DNA of 64,000 nucleotides from Methanosphaera sp. WGK6 (GCF_001729965.1 NZ_JRWK01000002.1:62001-126000); one strand, 5' to 3'; positions 9,175-18,989 are shown, counted from the first letter of the stretch. A program made the numbers and translations. The notes: generated from the sequence alone by a model not told the origin.

Positions 9175-10338
9175 TTAAAAAAATTGGTCCAATGTGGTTT
9201 GTCTTTCTTTCAAAACTTCATCAAGTAAATCACTTGCTTTTCTAAAATCATCCACAGTTAATTTTAATTTTGTTTCAATATAATTTAGTGATTGTTTCAT
9301 TGTTTCAAATTCTTTTGGTTTTGATGTCATTGCATGTCTAACATTTTCTCGAACATTAAACACTCCTAGTGGTATATAATCCTCATTTGCTTCTCTAAAT
9401 ATAATACATCCTGCCTGTTTCTTTTCTTTTTCTAATTGTTCAAGAACAGCCATTTTTGATGTATAGTAACATCCACCTACACGAGAATACTCTTTTTTAC
9501 CCTTGTTATGTTCATAATCTGTGAATATTAAGTTTCTTCCTTTAACACCTAAAAATGCTTCCATCCATTCAAATTGCCATGGTGTTGGTATTTCAAGTAT
9601 TGCATAATAATTATTAAGACTAGTATATTCATATACTCGGTATGTGTCAATTTGAGGATAATATTTAACATTTTCAAGTAATTTGTCTGCAATGATTGTA
9701 TCTACTGCTGTTATTGACCATCTTGTAGGAACTAATTTTCTATTATCTTTTTCACCCATAGTTCCTACTGAAAATGCTTTTTGTATTTGTGTAAATGGGA
9801 TTTCTTTTTTATGTAGTATTTCGACTGCATCTGCTGCTTTAAGATCTGTGTCATAATATGCTTTTTCTAGTTGATGTTCCCATTTGAAGTTATCAATATC
9901 AAATTTTTTAAGTTCTGCACTTGGTCCGTGCGGTGCATTTTCTGCACTAAATGTCATACCTCTTGGTTTTTTATTAAATTCTGCTTCACTTGTAACTGAT
10001 GTTTTAGCCATAGTTATTTCTTGTAGTTTTTCAACATAGTTATTTTCAAGGTCTGTTATACCAATGGTCTGTTTTCCTCTAACTAAGTTTAGTCTGTAAC
10101 CTATAATTTCTTCTTGACTAGTATTATTATTAATCCAAAGTTCCGGTTTGTCCATGATACTTGAATCTTCATAAGCTGTTGTAAGTAAGGGTCCTGCAAA
10201 AACTTTAGGATAATTATAAGTACCTATAAATACTGAAGGTGGTGTTGTCCCATCAAGTTCTTTATCTACTTTAGTTGATTTCATGTTATATAGTTGTTTT
10301 GTAAGCTTTTTTAAGTATTGGTACTTACTATCAATCAT
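9175..10338 (-). CDS. Nre family DNA repair protein
   Basis: The 387-residue protein is a member of the archaeal Nre family (DUF650/651), linked to DNA repair and PCNA. Recognisable blocks are [48 protein letters not shown] and the conserved Trp/Glu-rich middle. The C-terminus QTTLDQFF is a textbook PCNA-interacting (PIP) motif. Unlike many family members, it has no zinc-binding cysteine cluster at the N-terminus as translated here. The ATG at 10338 has a strong GGGAGGT site. A candidate small-RNA promoter lies about 540 bases upstream on the same strand, so a long leader is possible. Confidence 0.8.
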   Translation of the reverse strand: MIDSKYQYLKKLTKQLYNMKSTKVDKELDGTTPPSVFIGTYNYPKVFAGPLLTTAYEDSSIMDKPELWINNNTSQEEIIGYRLNLVRGKQTIGITDLENNYVEKLQEITMAKTSVTSEAEFNKKPRGMTFSAENAPHGPSAELKKFDIDNFKWEHQLEKAYYDTDLKAADAVEILHKKEIPFTQIQKAFSVGTMGEKDNRKLVPTRWSITAVDTIIADKLLENVKYYPQIDTYRVYEYTSLNNYYAILEIPTPWQFEWMEAFLGVKGRNLIFTDYEHNKGKKEYSRVGGCYYTSKMAVLEQLEKEKKQAGCIIFREANEDYIPLGVFNVRENVRHAMTSKPKEFETMKQSLNYIETKLKLTVDDFRKASDLLDEVLKERQTTLDQFF

Positions 10339-10654
10339 TATAGGTTACCTCCCTTTTATTTTTCCATATTATATTTTATAATTATTATATTATAATTTTT
10401 TGATATAATTAGTTAATCATGTTTTTATTTTAATAAAAAGGAGACAAGTTTATAAATAATTTTTTTTTAATAATCTTTAGAATATTTAATTTAGTTTCTT
10501 AATTAAAATATAAATTAATTATTTTTAGAATCATGTTTTTATAAAAAAAGTATAAGTTTACAAGAAAGAAAATATATTTTTGTTTAACTCTTAGGATGAT
10601 TGAGTTTATTTTCTTTTTTGTTTTTCTTTTCAAGTTATATTATGTTTTTAATAA

Positions 10655-10850
10655 GGAGTGGTGAGTTTTTTTTAAACATTTTTATAATATAGGTGATTTA
10701 AATTTCTTTTTTTAAACTATCTTGTGTAGGATGAATAGTTTTTATAAAAGTCTTTTAATAAAATGTTTATAGTCTTTCATGTTTAACTCAGTTTGTTGAC
10801 TAGAATTTTATATTTCCAATTTTTTAGGAATACCTAAATTCTTAGTCAAT
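10655..10850 (-). ncRNA. Candidate small RNA, copy A (homologous to copy B)
   Basis: This element shares ordered, similarly spaced blocks with the one at 18775-18989. The predicted 5' end carries TTGACTAAGAATTT, which pairs with AAATTCTAGTCAA about 40 bases later. Further on are TTAAAAGA, CATCCTACACAA and ATCACCTAT. CATCCTACAC sits in the loop of a 7-bp hairpin (AAACTAT 10714-10720 with ATAGTTT 10735-10741). ATCACCT equals part of the 16S rRNA 3' tail and would pair with the GGTGAT ribosome binding sites used here. The start near 10850 is inferred from the TATA box; the 3' end is not defined. As the Nre gene lies downstream on the same strand, a long leader is an alternative. Confidence 0.55.
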
Positions 10851-10870
10851 TTAATATATGCTTTCTTGAG

Positions 10871-10885
10871 TATATAAATGTTTTG
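10871..10885 (-). promoter_or_regulatory. BRE/TATA promoter of candidate RNA copy A
   Basis: On the minus strand this reads CAAAACATTTATATA, followed by CTC. That is a near-ideal archaeal BRE (CAAAA) and TATA box (TTTATATA). The same signal with one change occurs at 19011-19025, and in both places the TATA box lies exactly 22 bases from the TTGACTA stem arm. Confidence 0.65.
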
Positions 10886-10964
10886 GTATACCTAAAAATT
10901 TATGGTATTTTTTATATTAATATAATATCTTTAAAATAAAAATAATAAAAAAATAATGGTTTAA

Positions 10965-12269
10965 TTAAATAATTGTAAGTATATAATATATGAATTGTTG
11001 AGCAGTACGACCTGAAGGTCCACCATGGTTCATTAACCATTTATTAGCTTCATTTATTAATTCATCATCAGATAATGTTATTTCAGGATATTTTCTAGCT
11101 AATGTTGTTACAATATTGAAATATTCTTTAATAGTAGGTTTATAATATCCAATAGAAATTCCAAAACGATCTACAAGTGATAATTTCTCACGAATAGTAT
11201 CTGAATGATACATTTCCTCATCAGATGATGTGTTAACACGTTCATTCCATGTTTCCTTAATTAAATGACGTCTATTTGATGTAGCATAAATAAGAACATT
11301 ACTTGGATTAGTTTCAATTCCACCTTCAATTAAAGCTTTTAAATATTTATATGAACTTTCAGATTCTTCAAATGAAAGATCATCCATGTATATTATAAAA
11401 TGGTAATTTCTATTTTTTATTTCCGAAATTACTCTTGATAAATATTTAGCTTCATGTTTATAGAGTTCAATCATTCTAAGTCCTTGATCATAGAATTGAT
11501 TTAAAATAGCTTTAATGCTAGTAGATTTTCCAGTTCCAGCATCACCATATAATAATACATTATTTGCTTTCTTTCCTTGAACAAATGCTTCAGTATTTTT
11601 AATTAATTTATCTTTTTGATTTTCATAACCAACAAGATCATCTAGAACAACATCATCAAGGGATGTTATTGGAATTATAAATTCTTGTGAATCATCATCA
11701 GATAATCTAAATGCTCGGTTCAAACCAAATTTTCCAACACCATACTTTTCATAAAACTCAGTAACAATTAAAAAAATCTCATTTTCATCTTTAGATTCTT
11801 CTATTAACTTACTAAGTTCTTGTACTTTCAGACTAACATCTTTATTAAATAACTGTTCTTTTTTAATTATAGCATGATAGTTCTGAATAGTTGTAAAACA
11901 ATTAATATCTAACTCTTTTTCTATTTTAGTAAAATCATAATCAAATAATTGTTTTATTATTTTAAAATCATTTTTAGCAAATTCATTCACAGATCCGGTA
12001 TTAGCACCAATTTTTTCTGAAACTAATGTAAATGGATTTTCCGTCATAGTTATTAAAAATGAAATGTAATTATGCCATAAATTTTCATTAAATCCATAAC
12101 TTGTTGCAAGAGATAATAATTTATTTATTTGAATGTAAATTTCTTCAATAAGTTCTTCTTTATTGTAATTATCCAAATCATATTTTTTAAAAATGTCTGC
12201 TAATTCAAATAAGATATTATTTTCATTATTTTGTCTATATATTATTAATTTTGATGTCAAATGATGCAT
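10965..12269 (-). CDS. AAA+ ATPase, DUF815 type
   Basis: The 434-residue protein has an all-helical N-terminal half and a C-terminal AAA+ domain. Walker A is [12 protein letters not shown] (about residue 240), Walker B is [10 protein letters not shown], and sensor 1 is [10 protein letters not shown] sensor-2 region, [10 protein letters not shown], follows near the end. This layout, with the [11 protein letters not shown] linker before Walker A, is that of DUF815 ATPases, which are common in Firmicutes. The cellular role is unknown. The ribosome binding site is AAAGGA and the gene stands alone. Given the family's distribution, transfer from gut bacteria is plausible but not shown. Confidence 0.75.
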   Translation of the reverse strand: MHHLTSKLIIYRQNNENNILFELADIFKKYDLDNYNKEELIEEIYIQINKLLSLATSYGFNENLWHNYISFLITMTENPFTLVSEKIGANTGSVNEFAKNDFKIIKQLFDYDFTKIEKELDINCFTTIQNYHAIIKKEQLFNKDVSLKVQELSKLIEESKDENEIFLIVTEFYEKYGVGKFGLNRAFRLSDDDSQEFIIPITSLDDVVLDDLVGYENQKDKLIKNTEAFVQGKKANNVLLYGDAGTGKSTSIKAILNQFYDQGLRMIELYKHEAKYLSRVISEIKNRNYHFIIYMDDLSFEESESSYKYLKALIEGGIETNPSNVLIYATSNRRHLIKETWNERVNTSSDEEMYHSDTIREKLSLVDRFGISIGYYKPTIKEYFNIVTTLARKYPEITLSDDELINEANKWLMNHGGPSGRTAQQFIYYILTII

Positions 12270-12350
12270 AAAATCAAGTCCTTTTGTCAGATATTTTATT
12301 TGTCTAAGAAAATAATTTAAAAAAAGTAATGATGAGAATAAATAAGTTAT

Positions 12351-13280
12351 TTATTCAAATTCAATTGTAGCTGGTGGTTTATTACTTAAAGATAGTGAAA
12401 CGTGGGTTATTTCAGGTACGTTAGCTGTAATTTCCTGTGAAACTTTATGTAAAAATGGCCATGGTATGTCTGGTATGTTTGCTGTCATAGCATCAAATGA
12501 TTGAACCATTCTTATAACAACAAGGTATCCGAAATCTCTTTGATCTCCTTTAACTCCTGTTACTTTACTGTTAGTTAAAACAACAAAGTATTGCCATAAA
12601 TCTTTGTCAAGTCCTTCTTTTTCAACATTTTCTGTTAATATTGCATTAGCTTCTCTACAAATTTCAAGTTTTTCTTTAGTGATGTCACCTAAAACTCTCA
12701 CAGCTAATCCAGGTCCTGGGAATGGTTGTCTATGAACTATTTTATCAGATAAATTAAGAGCTGAACCTACTTCTCTAACTTCATCTTTGTATAATTCACG
12801 TAAAGGTTCTATAATTTTAAGTACTAAACCTTCAGGTAATGTAAGGTTATGGTGTGACTTAATATTTCCTTCACTTTCAATCCAATCTGGTGCAATAGTT
12901 CCTTGTAAAAGATATGTAGCTCCTGATTTTTTGGCTTCTCTTTCAAAAACTTCTATAAATTTATGACCAATAATTTCACGTTTTTTCTCAGGATCTGTTT
13001 CACCTTTTAATGCTTCAATAAATTCATCTTGAGCATCAACTAGTTTAAAGTTTAATCTGTCTTTAAATGTTTCTTCAACTTCTTGGGCTTCATTTTTTCT
13101 AAGTAATCCATGATCTACAAAAATTGCTTCTAGTTGGTCACCTATAGCTTCTGAAGCTAAAACAGAAGCAACTGAACTATCCACTCCTCCAGATAAAGCT
13201 ATAATTACTTTTTCATCTTTAACTTCTTCTTTTATTTTTTCAATTGATTCTTTAATAAATTTCTCTGTATCCATCATCAT
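12351..13280 (-). CDS. guaAB: GMP synthase, ATP-pyrophosphatase subunit
   Basis: The 309-residue subunit carries the PP-loop ATPase motif SGGVDSS at residues 30-36 and the GMP-synthase dimerisation domain in the last third ([14 protein letters not shown] ... KPPATIEFE). With the separate amidotransferase encoded just upstream it converts XMP to GMP, using ammonia from glutamine. Splitting into two genes is usual in archaea, whereas bacterial GuaA is one chain. The two genes are 16 bases apart and form an operon. Three consecutive ATG codons make the exact start uncertain by two residues. Confidence 0.93.
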   Translation of the reverse strand: MMMDTEKFIKESIEKIKEEVKDEKVIIALSGGVDSSVASVLASEAIGDQLEAIFVDHGLLRKNEAQEVEETFKDRLNFKLVDAQDEFIEALKGETDPEKKREIIGHKFIEVFEREAKKSGATYLLQGTIAPDWIESEGNIKSHHNLTLPEGLVLKIIEPLRELYKDEVREVGSALNLSDKIVHRQPFPGPGLAVRVLGDITKEKLEICREANAILTENVEKEGLDKDLWQYFVVLTNSKVTGVKGDQRDFGYLVVIRMVQSFDAMTANIPDIPWPFLHKVSQEITANVPEITHVSLSLSNKPPATIEFE

Positions 13281-13296
13281 TTTAATTCACACAACT

Positions 13297-13866
13297 TTAC
13301 AAATCTAATTCCCTGTCACATATTTTATTGAAATTTTCAAATATTTCTCCACCACGGGGGGTATGCTGTACTTCTGGGTGGAATTGAATACCATATATTG
13401 GTTTAGCAATATGTTTCATAGCTTCTATATCACATTTATCTGAAGTAGCAACTATTTCAAATTCTTCAGGTAAAGTAACTACTTCATCTTTATGTGAAGC
13501 CCATACTTTGAGAGAATCATCAATACCTTCAAATAATCCACATTCTTTTATGATATTGATGTCTATTTGAGCATAGCTTTCAATTTCTGCAGATTTTATT
13601 TTACCTCCAAAAACATCGGCAATTGCCTGATGGCCTAAACAAATTCCTAAAATAGGTATGTTCATTTTAGTAATAAATTCTTTACAATTACCTATACGTT
13701 CAATAGATGGTCCTCCTCCTAATATAATTCCTTTTGGATTCATATTTTCAAGTTCTTCTAGACTTATTGTGTTAGGTACAAGTTTATTTTCTATACCTAA
13801 ATATGTTAAAGTTCTAGATATTCTATGATTATACTGTCCTAAATTATTAATAACAACAATGCTCAT
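13297..13866 (-). CDS. guaAA: GMP synthase, glutamine amidotransferase subunit
   Basis: The 189-residue class I glutamine amidotransferase has the nucleophile C76 in GICLGHQ and the His/Glu pair in [11 protein letters not shown] near residues 166-168. The oxyanion-type motif ILGGGPS is around residue 48. It feeds ammonia to the ATP-pyrophosphatase subunit encoded directly downstream. It is the first gene of the two-gene operon; the upstream region up to 14156 contains its promoter and a set of repeat-like boxes. Confidence 0.93.
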   Translation of the reverse strand: MSIVVINNLGQYNHRISRTLTYLGIENKLVPNTISLEELENMNPKGIILGGGPSIERIGNCKEFITKMNIPILGICLGHQAIADVFGGKIKSAEIESYAQIDINIIKECGLFEGIDDSLKVWASHKDEVVTLPEEFEIVATSDKCDIEAMKHIAKPIYGIQFHPEVQHTPRGGEIFENFNKICDRELDL

Positions 13867-14020
13867 GATAAATTCCCATATTACTTTAAAATAAGTTATA
13901 ACAATTTCTAATTTTTAGTATACTATAAATTTGTTATATATTACTTTTATCTATATATTATATATGATAATGGGGTAATATATTTTTAATGTAAATTATT
14001 GTAATTATTTCAAGATAAGA

Positions 14021-14130
14021 ATGGGGTCTTCGCCAAAATTCAAAAATTGATTTTTAATAATGTCTATTCGGGCTTCAATTGTAAAATAAATAAAAGTTCA
14101 TATGCAAAAAATTTATTTTTGGTGGACATT
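14021..14130. repeat. Pair of TTTTGG..CAT boxes in inverted arrangement
   Basis: Two related boxes face each other about 90 bases apart between guaAA and the DUF447 gene. One is ATGGGGTCTTCGCCAAAA at 14021-14038, which reads TTTTGGCGAAGACCCCAT on the minus strand. The other is TTTTTGGTGGACATTCAA at about 14116-14133. The first shares 16 of 18 bases with a box at 53377-53394 upstream of comA. They could be regulator sites or ends of a small decayed repeat. Confidence 0.4.
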
Positions 14131-14156
14131 CAATTATTTAAAAAAAAGGTGAAAAA

Positions 14157-14750
14157 ATGGATGATATTAATTTATTCTCAGAAAATGTTATTTATGAAGT
14201 ATTAATAACAACATTTGAATGTGGTATTTTTCATACAAAGCCATTTGGGATGAAAATTAATGATAATAAAATAATTTTAAATTTATTTCCAAATAAAACA
14301 TTATACAATTTAAAACAAAATCCTAATTTCATAATTCAGATAAATCAGAATCCTTTAATTTATGTAAAATCAGCTACAAATCAATTACATTATGAAGATT
14401 ATGTTAATAATAATATATTAAAAGATACAAGTCATGTTCTAATTGCAAGGGTATTATTTATGGATGAAATAGAAATTAAAGATAGTTATGGGAAAAATGT
14501 ACTAACTGAAATAATTGCAGAACCATTAGAACTTAAAAAATTAAAAAATACAATTCCTTTGATTAATAGGGCCACTAATATAATAATTGATTTATTGGTG
14601 GATTATAGTAGATTTTATTATATGACTAGTTCTGAAAAAGAGAAGTTTTGTGAAAAATTAGTGGATTGTGAACGAATTATAAAAAAAACAGGAACGGAAA
14701 ATCATTTGGAATCTTTAATGATTCTAAAAAATGAAATAAAATTGGAATAA
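14157..14750 (+). CDS. DUF447 family protein
   Basis: The 197-residue protein matches the archaeal DUF447 family. The opening block (ENVIYEVLITTF...FHTKPFGMK) and the NLFPNKTLYNLKQNP segment resemble split-barrel flavin-binding folds. FMN binding is expected from fold resemblance, but no reaction is established. The ribosome binding site AAGGTGAAAAAATG is strong. The gene converges on the adenine deaminase gene with one base between the stop codons. Confidence 0.72.
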   Translation: MDDINLFSENVIYEVLITTFECGIFHTKPFGMKINDNKIILNLFPNKTLYNLKQNPNFIIQINQNPLIYVKSATNQLHYEDYVNNNILKDTSHVLIARVLFMDEIEIKDSYGKNVLTEIIAEPLELKKLKNTIPLINRATNIIIDLLVDYSRFYYMTSSEKEKFCEKLVDCERIIKKTGTENHLESLMILKNEIKLE

Positions 14751-14751
14751 A

Positions 14752-16380
14752 TTAATCTTCATGTTTTATAATATCAATAAATTTATTCTCATTAACATCA
14801 AATAGTCCTTTATTTGTTATTTTAAGGGATGGTACAACAGGTAATGCCATGAAGGATAATGTTGTAAATGGACTACTTAAATAACATCCCATTTGATAAA
14901 CAAGTTCATTTAATTTTGTTGATGTCTCTGCAACTTCTGTCACAGGTGCGTTACTCATTAATCCAGCTATAGGGAGTGCTAAATCTAATTTTTCTTTATT
15001 TGAAATAGCAACTATACCACCTTTATTTTCAATTATTTTATTGGTAGCTTCTGCCATGTATTTGCTATTAGTTCCAACAGCTATGATGTTATGGGAATCA
15101 TGACTTATACTGGATGCAATAGCTCCATTTTTTATTCCAAATCCTTTTACAAAACCATTGATAATTGTATTTCCTCCATAACGTTCAATTACACTAATTT
15201 TGAGTATGTCTTCAAATACTGATGGTATTATATTACCTTTTTCTATGTTTAATTTTGCTTGTGTATGTCCTGTAATTATGGAATCATCTTTCACGGTTAT
15301 TACATTCACAGTTGCACTTTTATGTGATGGGTTCCTAGCTTTTAAATCGAAATCTGCTGTAGTTTTAGGAGATATTTTTAATGTTGTATCAATTGCTTTG
15401 GGATTTGCACGGTATAATAATTTTTGTTTTTTGAAAATTGTATTACCATTGATAATAACTCTATTTACTTTAAAATCTTCTAAATTGTCAATAAATACTA
15501 AGTTTGCTTTTTTACCTGGAGTAATACTACCTGTGTTTAAATTATAATGCTCTGCAGGATTTATTGTTACTAATTTAATAGCATCAAATGGGTCCATTCC
15601 CAAATCCACTGCTTTACGTAATAGGTAATCGATATGTCCTTTAATAAGGTCTTCTGATTTGAGGTCATCTGTTACCATAAACTCTGCATCTGAATGGATA
15701 AGTTCTTCTAAAGAATGTGCTTCTGATCCTTCACGAATCATTATTTTCATTCCCATTCTTCGTTTTTCACTTGCTTCTTTTTTATTAGTACATTCATGAT
15801 CTGTGCTGATTCCATGTTTTATGTATTTTTGAAGATTTTTTCCACTAAGTAATGGGGCATGTCCATCAATAGGTTTTTGATATTTTTTAGCAATTTCAAG
15901 TTTAGATATCATTTCAGGATTTTCATTTATAACTGCATTATAATCCATAACTTCGCCTAATGATACAAATTCGGGTTGTGATAATAGTGATTCTATTGTT
16001 TTAGAGTCTATTTCAGCTCCAGAAGTTTCAAATTTTGTTGTGGGTACACAAGATGGTGCTGAGAAATAATAGTTTAATGGTGAATGTTTCGCATCTTCAA
16101 GCATATAGTTAATACCATCTATTCCCATAACATTTGCAATTTCATGTGGATCTGCAACAATTGATGTTGTCCCATGTTTAAGTGCAACTTCTGAGAATCT
16201 AGAAGGTGTCACCATTGAACTTTCAATATGTATATGTGAATCAATGAATCCTGGAACAATAATGTCATTAAAATCTTTATTAACTTCTTTTATTGATTGG
16301 ATAATTCCCTGTTCAATTTCAATTTCTCCAGGATATATTTCGTTGGTGAATACATTTAGAATATTTCCTTTTATTATCAT
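14752..16380 (-). CDS. ade: Adenine deaminase
   Basis: The 542-residue amidohydrolase deaminates adenine to hypoxanthine in purine salvage. The metal-binding motif PGFIDSHIHIESS is near residue 50, followed by GTTSIVADPHEIANV, the GHAPLLSG motif and GISTDHE. A C-terminal domain typical of the Ade family contains SISHDSHNIIAVG. The length agrees with the family. The ATG at 16380 has a GGGGAG ribosome binding site. It is transcribed alone. Confidence 0.92.
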   Translation of the reverse strand: MIIKGNILNVFTNEIYPGEIEIEQGIIQSIKEVNKDFNDIIVPGFIDSHIHIESSMVTPSRFSEVALKHGTTSIVADPHEIANVMGIDGINYMLEDAKHSPLNYYFSAPSCVPTTKFETSGAEIDSKTIESLLSQPEFVSLGEVMDYNAVINENPEMISKLEIAKKYQKPIDGHAPLLSGKNLQKYIKHGISTDHECTNKKEASEKRRMGMKIMIREGSEAHSLEELIHSDAEFMVTDDLKSEDLIKGHIDYLLRKAVDLGMDPFDAIKLVTINPAEHYNLNTGSITPGKKANLVFIDNLEDFKVNRVIINGNTIFKKQKLLYRANPKAIDTTLKISPKTTADFDLKARNPSHKSATVNVITVKDDSIITGHTQAKLNIEKGNIIPSVFEDILKISVIERYGGNTIINGFVKGFGIKNGAIASSISHDSHNIIAVGTNSKYMAEATNKIIENKGGIVAISNKEKLDLALPIAGLMSNAPVTEVAETSTKLNELVYQMGCYLSSPFTTLSFMALPVVPSLKITNKGLFDVNENKFIDIIKHED

Positions 16381-16774
16381 TTATTAAAACTCCCCTTTAT
16401 TAATAAATATAAACTTTAAATTTTATTTTTTTTCACTGTAATTAACAAATATATCGTTTTTAACCATTTTAAAATAAAATAATGATATGTCCTTTTTTAT
16501 TTGAATATATTTGGGTTTTATTTTTTTAATTTAAAGATTTAGTCATTTTTAAAGTATTTATTTAGATAAGTTGTTATTTTTAACTTATCTTTATTTCTTT
16601 TACTTTATTCAATGCTATATTAAAATATTTATTCTATACTATATAAAAAGATATTATTATATTAAAATTAATATGTGTTCATAAAAATAGGATTTTAGTT
16701 AAATTTTAAACAATTTTTTAATTATTATTAATATATTTTGAATTTATTTTTCTTTAAAAGAGAATAGTAAATTA
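16381..16774. other. 394-base gap with one strong dyad
   Basis: No gene is visible. The promoter of ade must lie near its left edge. At 16564-16590 there is a perfect 9-bp inverted repeat, AGATAAGTT...AACTTATCT, around a 9-base loop, flanked on the plus strand by T-rich DNA. It could be a terminator for an unrecognised plus-strand transcript or an operator. The gap is otherwise AT-rich without recognisable content. Confidence 0.4.
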
Positions 16775-17968
16775 TTATAATAATTTACGTAATTTTAATA
16801 ATTTTCTTGGGGATATTTTTATTGCAGCTTTAAGTAATGATTTCGTGGAAAGAGTGGTTATATTAGCTTTATTCAATGCTTCAATATAGTCATTTAAATC
16901 ATCATCTTCTAAATTATATAAAAAGTCTCTTATGTTAATGTATTTTCTAAATTTTTTACCTATATGTTCTTCAACATAATCAGAATATTCTTGTAAAATT
17001 TGTGTGGAATAATTATTTTCTTTAATAGCTTTAGCTGCAACACGTCCTGCTATCATACCACTTTCAAGTGCTGTGTCAATACCTCCTCCAGTAATAGGAT
17101 TAATACATCCTGCAGCATCACCTACTAACATGAAATTATCTGTAATAATTTGATCAAAAACACCACATAATGGATTTCCACCTGTATTAATTTCTACAAT
17201 TTGACCATCCTTTGTAGCAGGATTATTTTTGACAAAATTATTAAGATATTCTAAAGCACTTTCAGTAGATTTAACACTTGATATGTCAATACCTACATTA
17301 GCAGAATCATAACCTTTAGGGAATATCCATGCATATCCTCCAGGAGCCACACTTCCAAAATAAAATTCAATAGTGTCATTTTTTTCCATTTTTAAATTAG
17401 TCATTTCATATTGTATTCCAGATTCCATTTCATTTGCTGGAACTTTTGTTTTAATACCCGCCCATGTACCAACATGACCTTCAGGACCATCTGCACCAAT
17501 AACAATATTTGCTTTAATTTGGGTAATTTCACTATTAAATCCGTTAATATCAACTAGGAAGTAATTATTTTCTTTTTTCATGGATAAAGCTTCTGTTTTT
17601 ATCATTACTTCAGCACCATTACGAATTGCATCCATTGTTACGTGTTTATCAAATACTTTTCGTTCTAATATAATTCCTGTGGCAGGTGTTTCTAGATTTT
17701 CTGATGTGAACCAAGCACTAGTATTATTTGGTGATACTATACGAGCTCCATCAATATGTCTTGCAATCCATCTTTCGTCTGGTGTAATTCCTACTCTTTC
17801 AAGAACACCATCCATAATACCTTCAGCACAACGTTTTGGAGTACCAATTTCGGATTTTTTATCAATAATTAATGTTTTAGCTCCATTTTTACTAGCTTCT
17901 CTTGCTGCAATAGAACCTGCTGGTCCAGCACCTATAACTAATACATCTACTTCTTTAATATTATTCAT
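16775..17968 (-). CDS. Geranylgeranyl reductase family protein (digeranylgeranylglycerophospholipid reductase)
   Basis: The 397-residue flavoprotein has the N-terminal FAD motif VLVIGAGPAGS, the family motif GGYAWIFPKG (PxxYxWxFP type), the CAEG segment near residue 47 and the second FAD motif LVGDAAGCINPITGGG. Of the two paralogues in this window it is closer to the classical archaeal enzyme that saturates the geranylgeranyl chains of membrane lipids. The start at 17968 follows an AGGAATGGAA site. GGGP synthase, an earlier enzyme of the same pathway, is encoded at 32315-33046. Confidence 0.87.
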   Translation of the reverse strand: MNNIKEVDVLVIGAGPAGSIAAREASKNGAKTLIIDKKSEIGTPKRCAEGIMDGVLERVGITPDERWIARHIDGARIVSPNNTSAWFTSENLETPATGIILERKVFDKHVTMDAIRNGAEVMIKTEALSMKKENNYFLVDINGFNSEITQIKANIVIGADGPEGHVGTWAGIKTKVPANEMESGIQYEMTNLKMEKNDTIEFYFGSVAPGGYAWIFPKGYDSANVGIDISSVKSTESALEYLNNFVKNNPATKDGQIVEINTGGNPLCGVFDQIITDNFMLVGDAAGCINPITGGGIDTALESGMIAGRVAAKAIKENNYSTQILQEYSDYVEEHIGKKFRKYINIRDFLYNLEDDDLNDYIEALNKANITTLSTKSLLKAAIKISPRKLLKLRKLL

Positions 17969-18106
17969 ATAATTCCATTCCTAGTTTGCTTTATTTATTG
18001 AAATTTACCTATTTATAATATAATATGTAATTTATCTATTATTACTTTTATTGATAATCAATTATTTTATAAATTATCTTTTCAATAAATAATAGTACTA
18101 ATAATT

Positions 18107-18688
18107 ATGAGAACAAAAATGCTTAAAATCACAATAAAAGATAGAGAAATAGAATATTCTGTTCATTATCGTAATGTTAAATATATTCGATATGAACTAC
18201 GTGAAGGTAAACTTAAGGTAGTATTACCTAAACGTTATGATGTTGATGTGGAAGATTGTGTTCGTAGAAAAGAAGACTGGATTTATAATAAATTGATTGA
18301 ATATGATAAGGTACATAATGAGCTAAAAAAACAAACTGAAAATAAGACTTTGATTAATAGAACATTAACTGAACTTAGATTAATTGTGGATAGTTATATT
18401 GATAAATATCAAGATTTGTTAAATGTGCATGTAAATAGATTACAATTTAGGTGCATGACTACAAAATGGGGTAGTTGTAGTAGTTTAGGTAATGTGACAT
18501 TATCTAAGGATCTTCGTTTTTTACCTGAAGAGTTAATTGCATATATTGTATATCATGAATTAACTCATTTGATTATTTTAGCACATAATAATGATTTTTT
18601 TAAGATTATAAAACAAGAATTTCCTTTTTATGAACTGTATGATCAACAATTAAAAGAATATTGGTATTTAATATATAATAATACTTGA
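18107..18688 (+). CDS. YgjP/SprT-like zinc metallopeptidase (DUF45, M48 type)
   Basis: The 193-residue protein has the zinc motif HELTHL near residue 150 and the downstream NNDFF helix. The preceding TKWGSCSSLGNVTL segment is the hallmark of the YgjP-type DUF45 family. Proteins of this family are predicted cytosolic metal-dependent hydrolases of unknown substrate. No Shine-Dalgarno sequence is seen. A TATA-like TTTTATAAAT at about 18066 is roughly 37 bases before the ATG, suggesting a short leader. A second ATG occurs four codons downstream. Confidence 0.8.
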   Translation: MRTKMLKITIKDREIEYSVHYRNVKYIRYELREGKLKVVLPKRYDVDVEDCVRRKEDWIYNKLIEYDKVHNELKKQTENKTLINRTLTELRLIVDSYIDKYQDLLNVHVNRLQFRCMTTKWGSCSSLGNVTLSKDLRFLPEELIAYIVYHELTHLIILAHNNDFFKIIKQEFPFYELYDQQLKEYWYLIYNNT

Positions 18689-18774
18689 TTTTTTGTAATT
18701 TTTAATAAAAAAGTGATTTATACTATAAACTAAGATTTAAATTATTATATTTTAGTATTTTTCTTTTTTTAGGG

Positions 18775-18989
18775 AGTTTTTTTTAATTTTTGAGTTATAA
18801 ATAAATATTAAAAGAATTATTTTTTTATAATAATAGGTGATAAGTCCTTTATTTGAACTATTTTTGTTTATTGTGTAGGAGTAATATGTTATTTAATTCT
18901 TTTAATATGGTGTGGTCTTGTTATTTCTAACTCATTGACTAAACTTTATATATTCCTATGAATTAAGGTTAACCTAAACTTTAGTCAAT
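18775..18989 (-). ncRNA. Candidate small RNA, copy B (homologous to copy A)
   Basis: The predicted RNA starts with TTGACTAAAGTTTA, which pairs, with one mismatch, with TAAAGTTTAGTCAA about 35 bases later. Between the arms GGTTAACC is a perfect palindrome. Downstream come GAGTTA, ATTAAAAGA, ACTCCTACACAA and ATCACCTAT, in the same order and almost the same spacing as copy A. ACTCCTACAC lies between short pairing arms (TATT/AATA). CTCCT and ATCACCT both match the 16S rRNA 3' tail. No open reading frame follows on this strand before the convergent DUF45 gene, so a stand-alone RNA is more likely here than an mRNA leader. The 3' end is not defined. Confidence 0.6.

Larger units (their letters stand above)
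10339..10964. other. 626-base intergenic region holding candidate ncRNA copy A
   Basis: There is no protein gene here. The right part holds the candidate RNA element described separately (10655-10850, promoter at 10871-10885). Left of it, at 10586-10606, is a short hairpin (AACTC/GAGTT) with an ATCATCCT-type loop on the minus strand. The text TCATGTTTTTAT recurs at about 10417 and 10530, each copy followed within 25 bases by AAGTTTA, a weak local duplication. A run of seven A at 10543-10549 would read as oligo-T on the minus strand and could end the transcript. Confidence 0.55.

Noticed and set aside
10417-10560. Weak duplication TCATGTTTTTAT followed by AAGTTTA
   Set aside because: Short and AT-rich; could easily arise by chance, so it is only mentioned in the region note.
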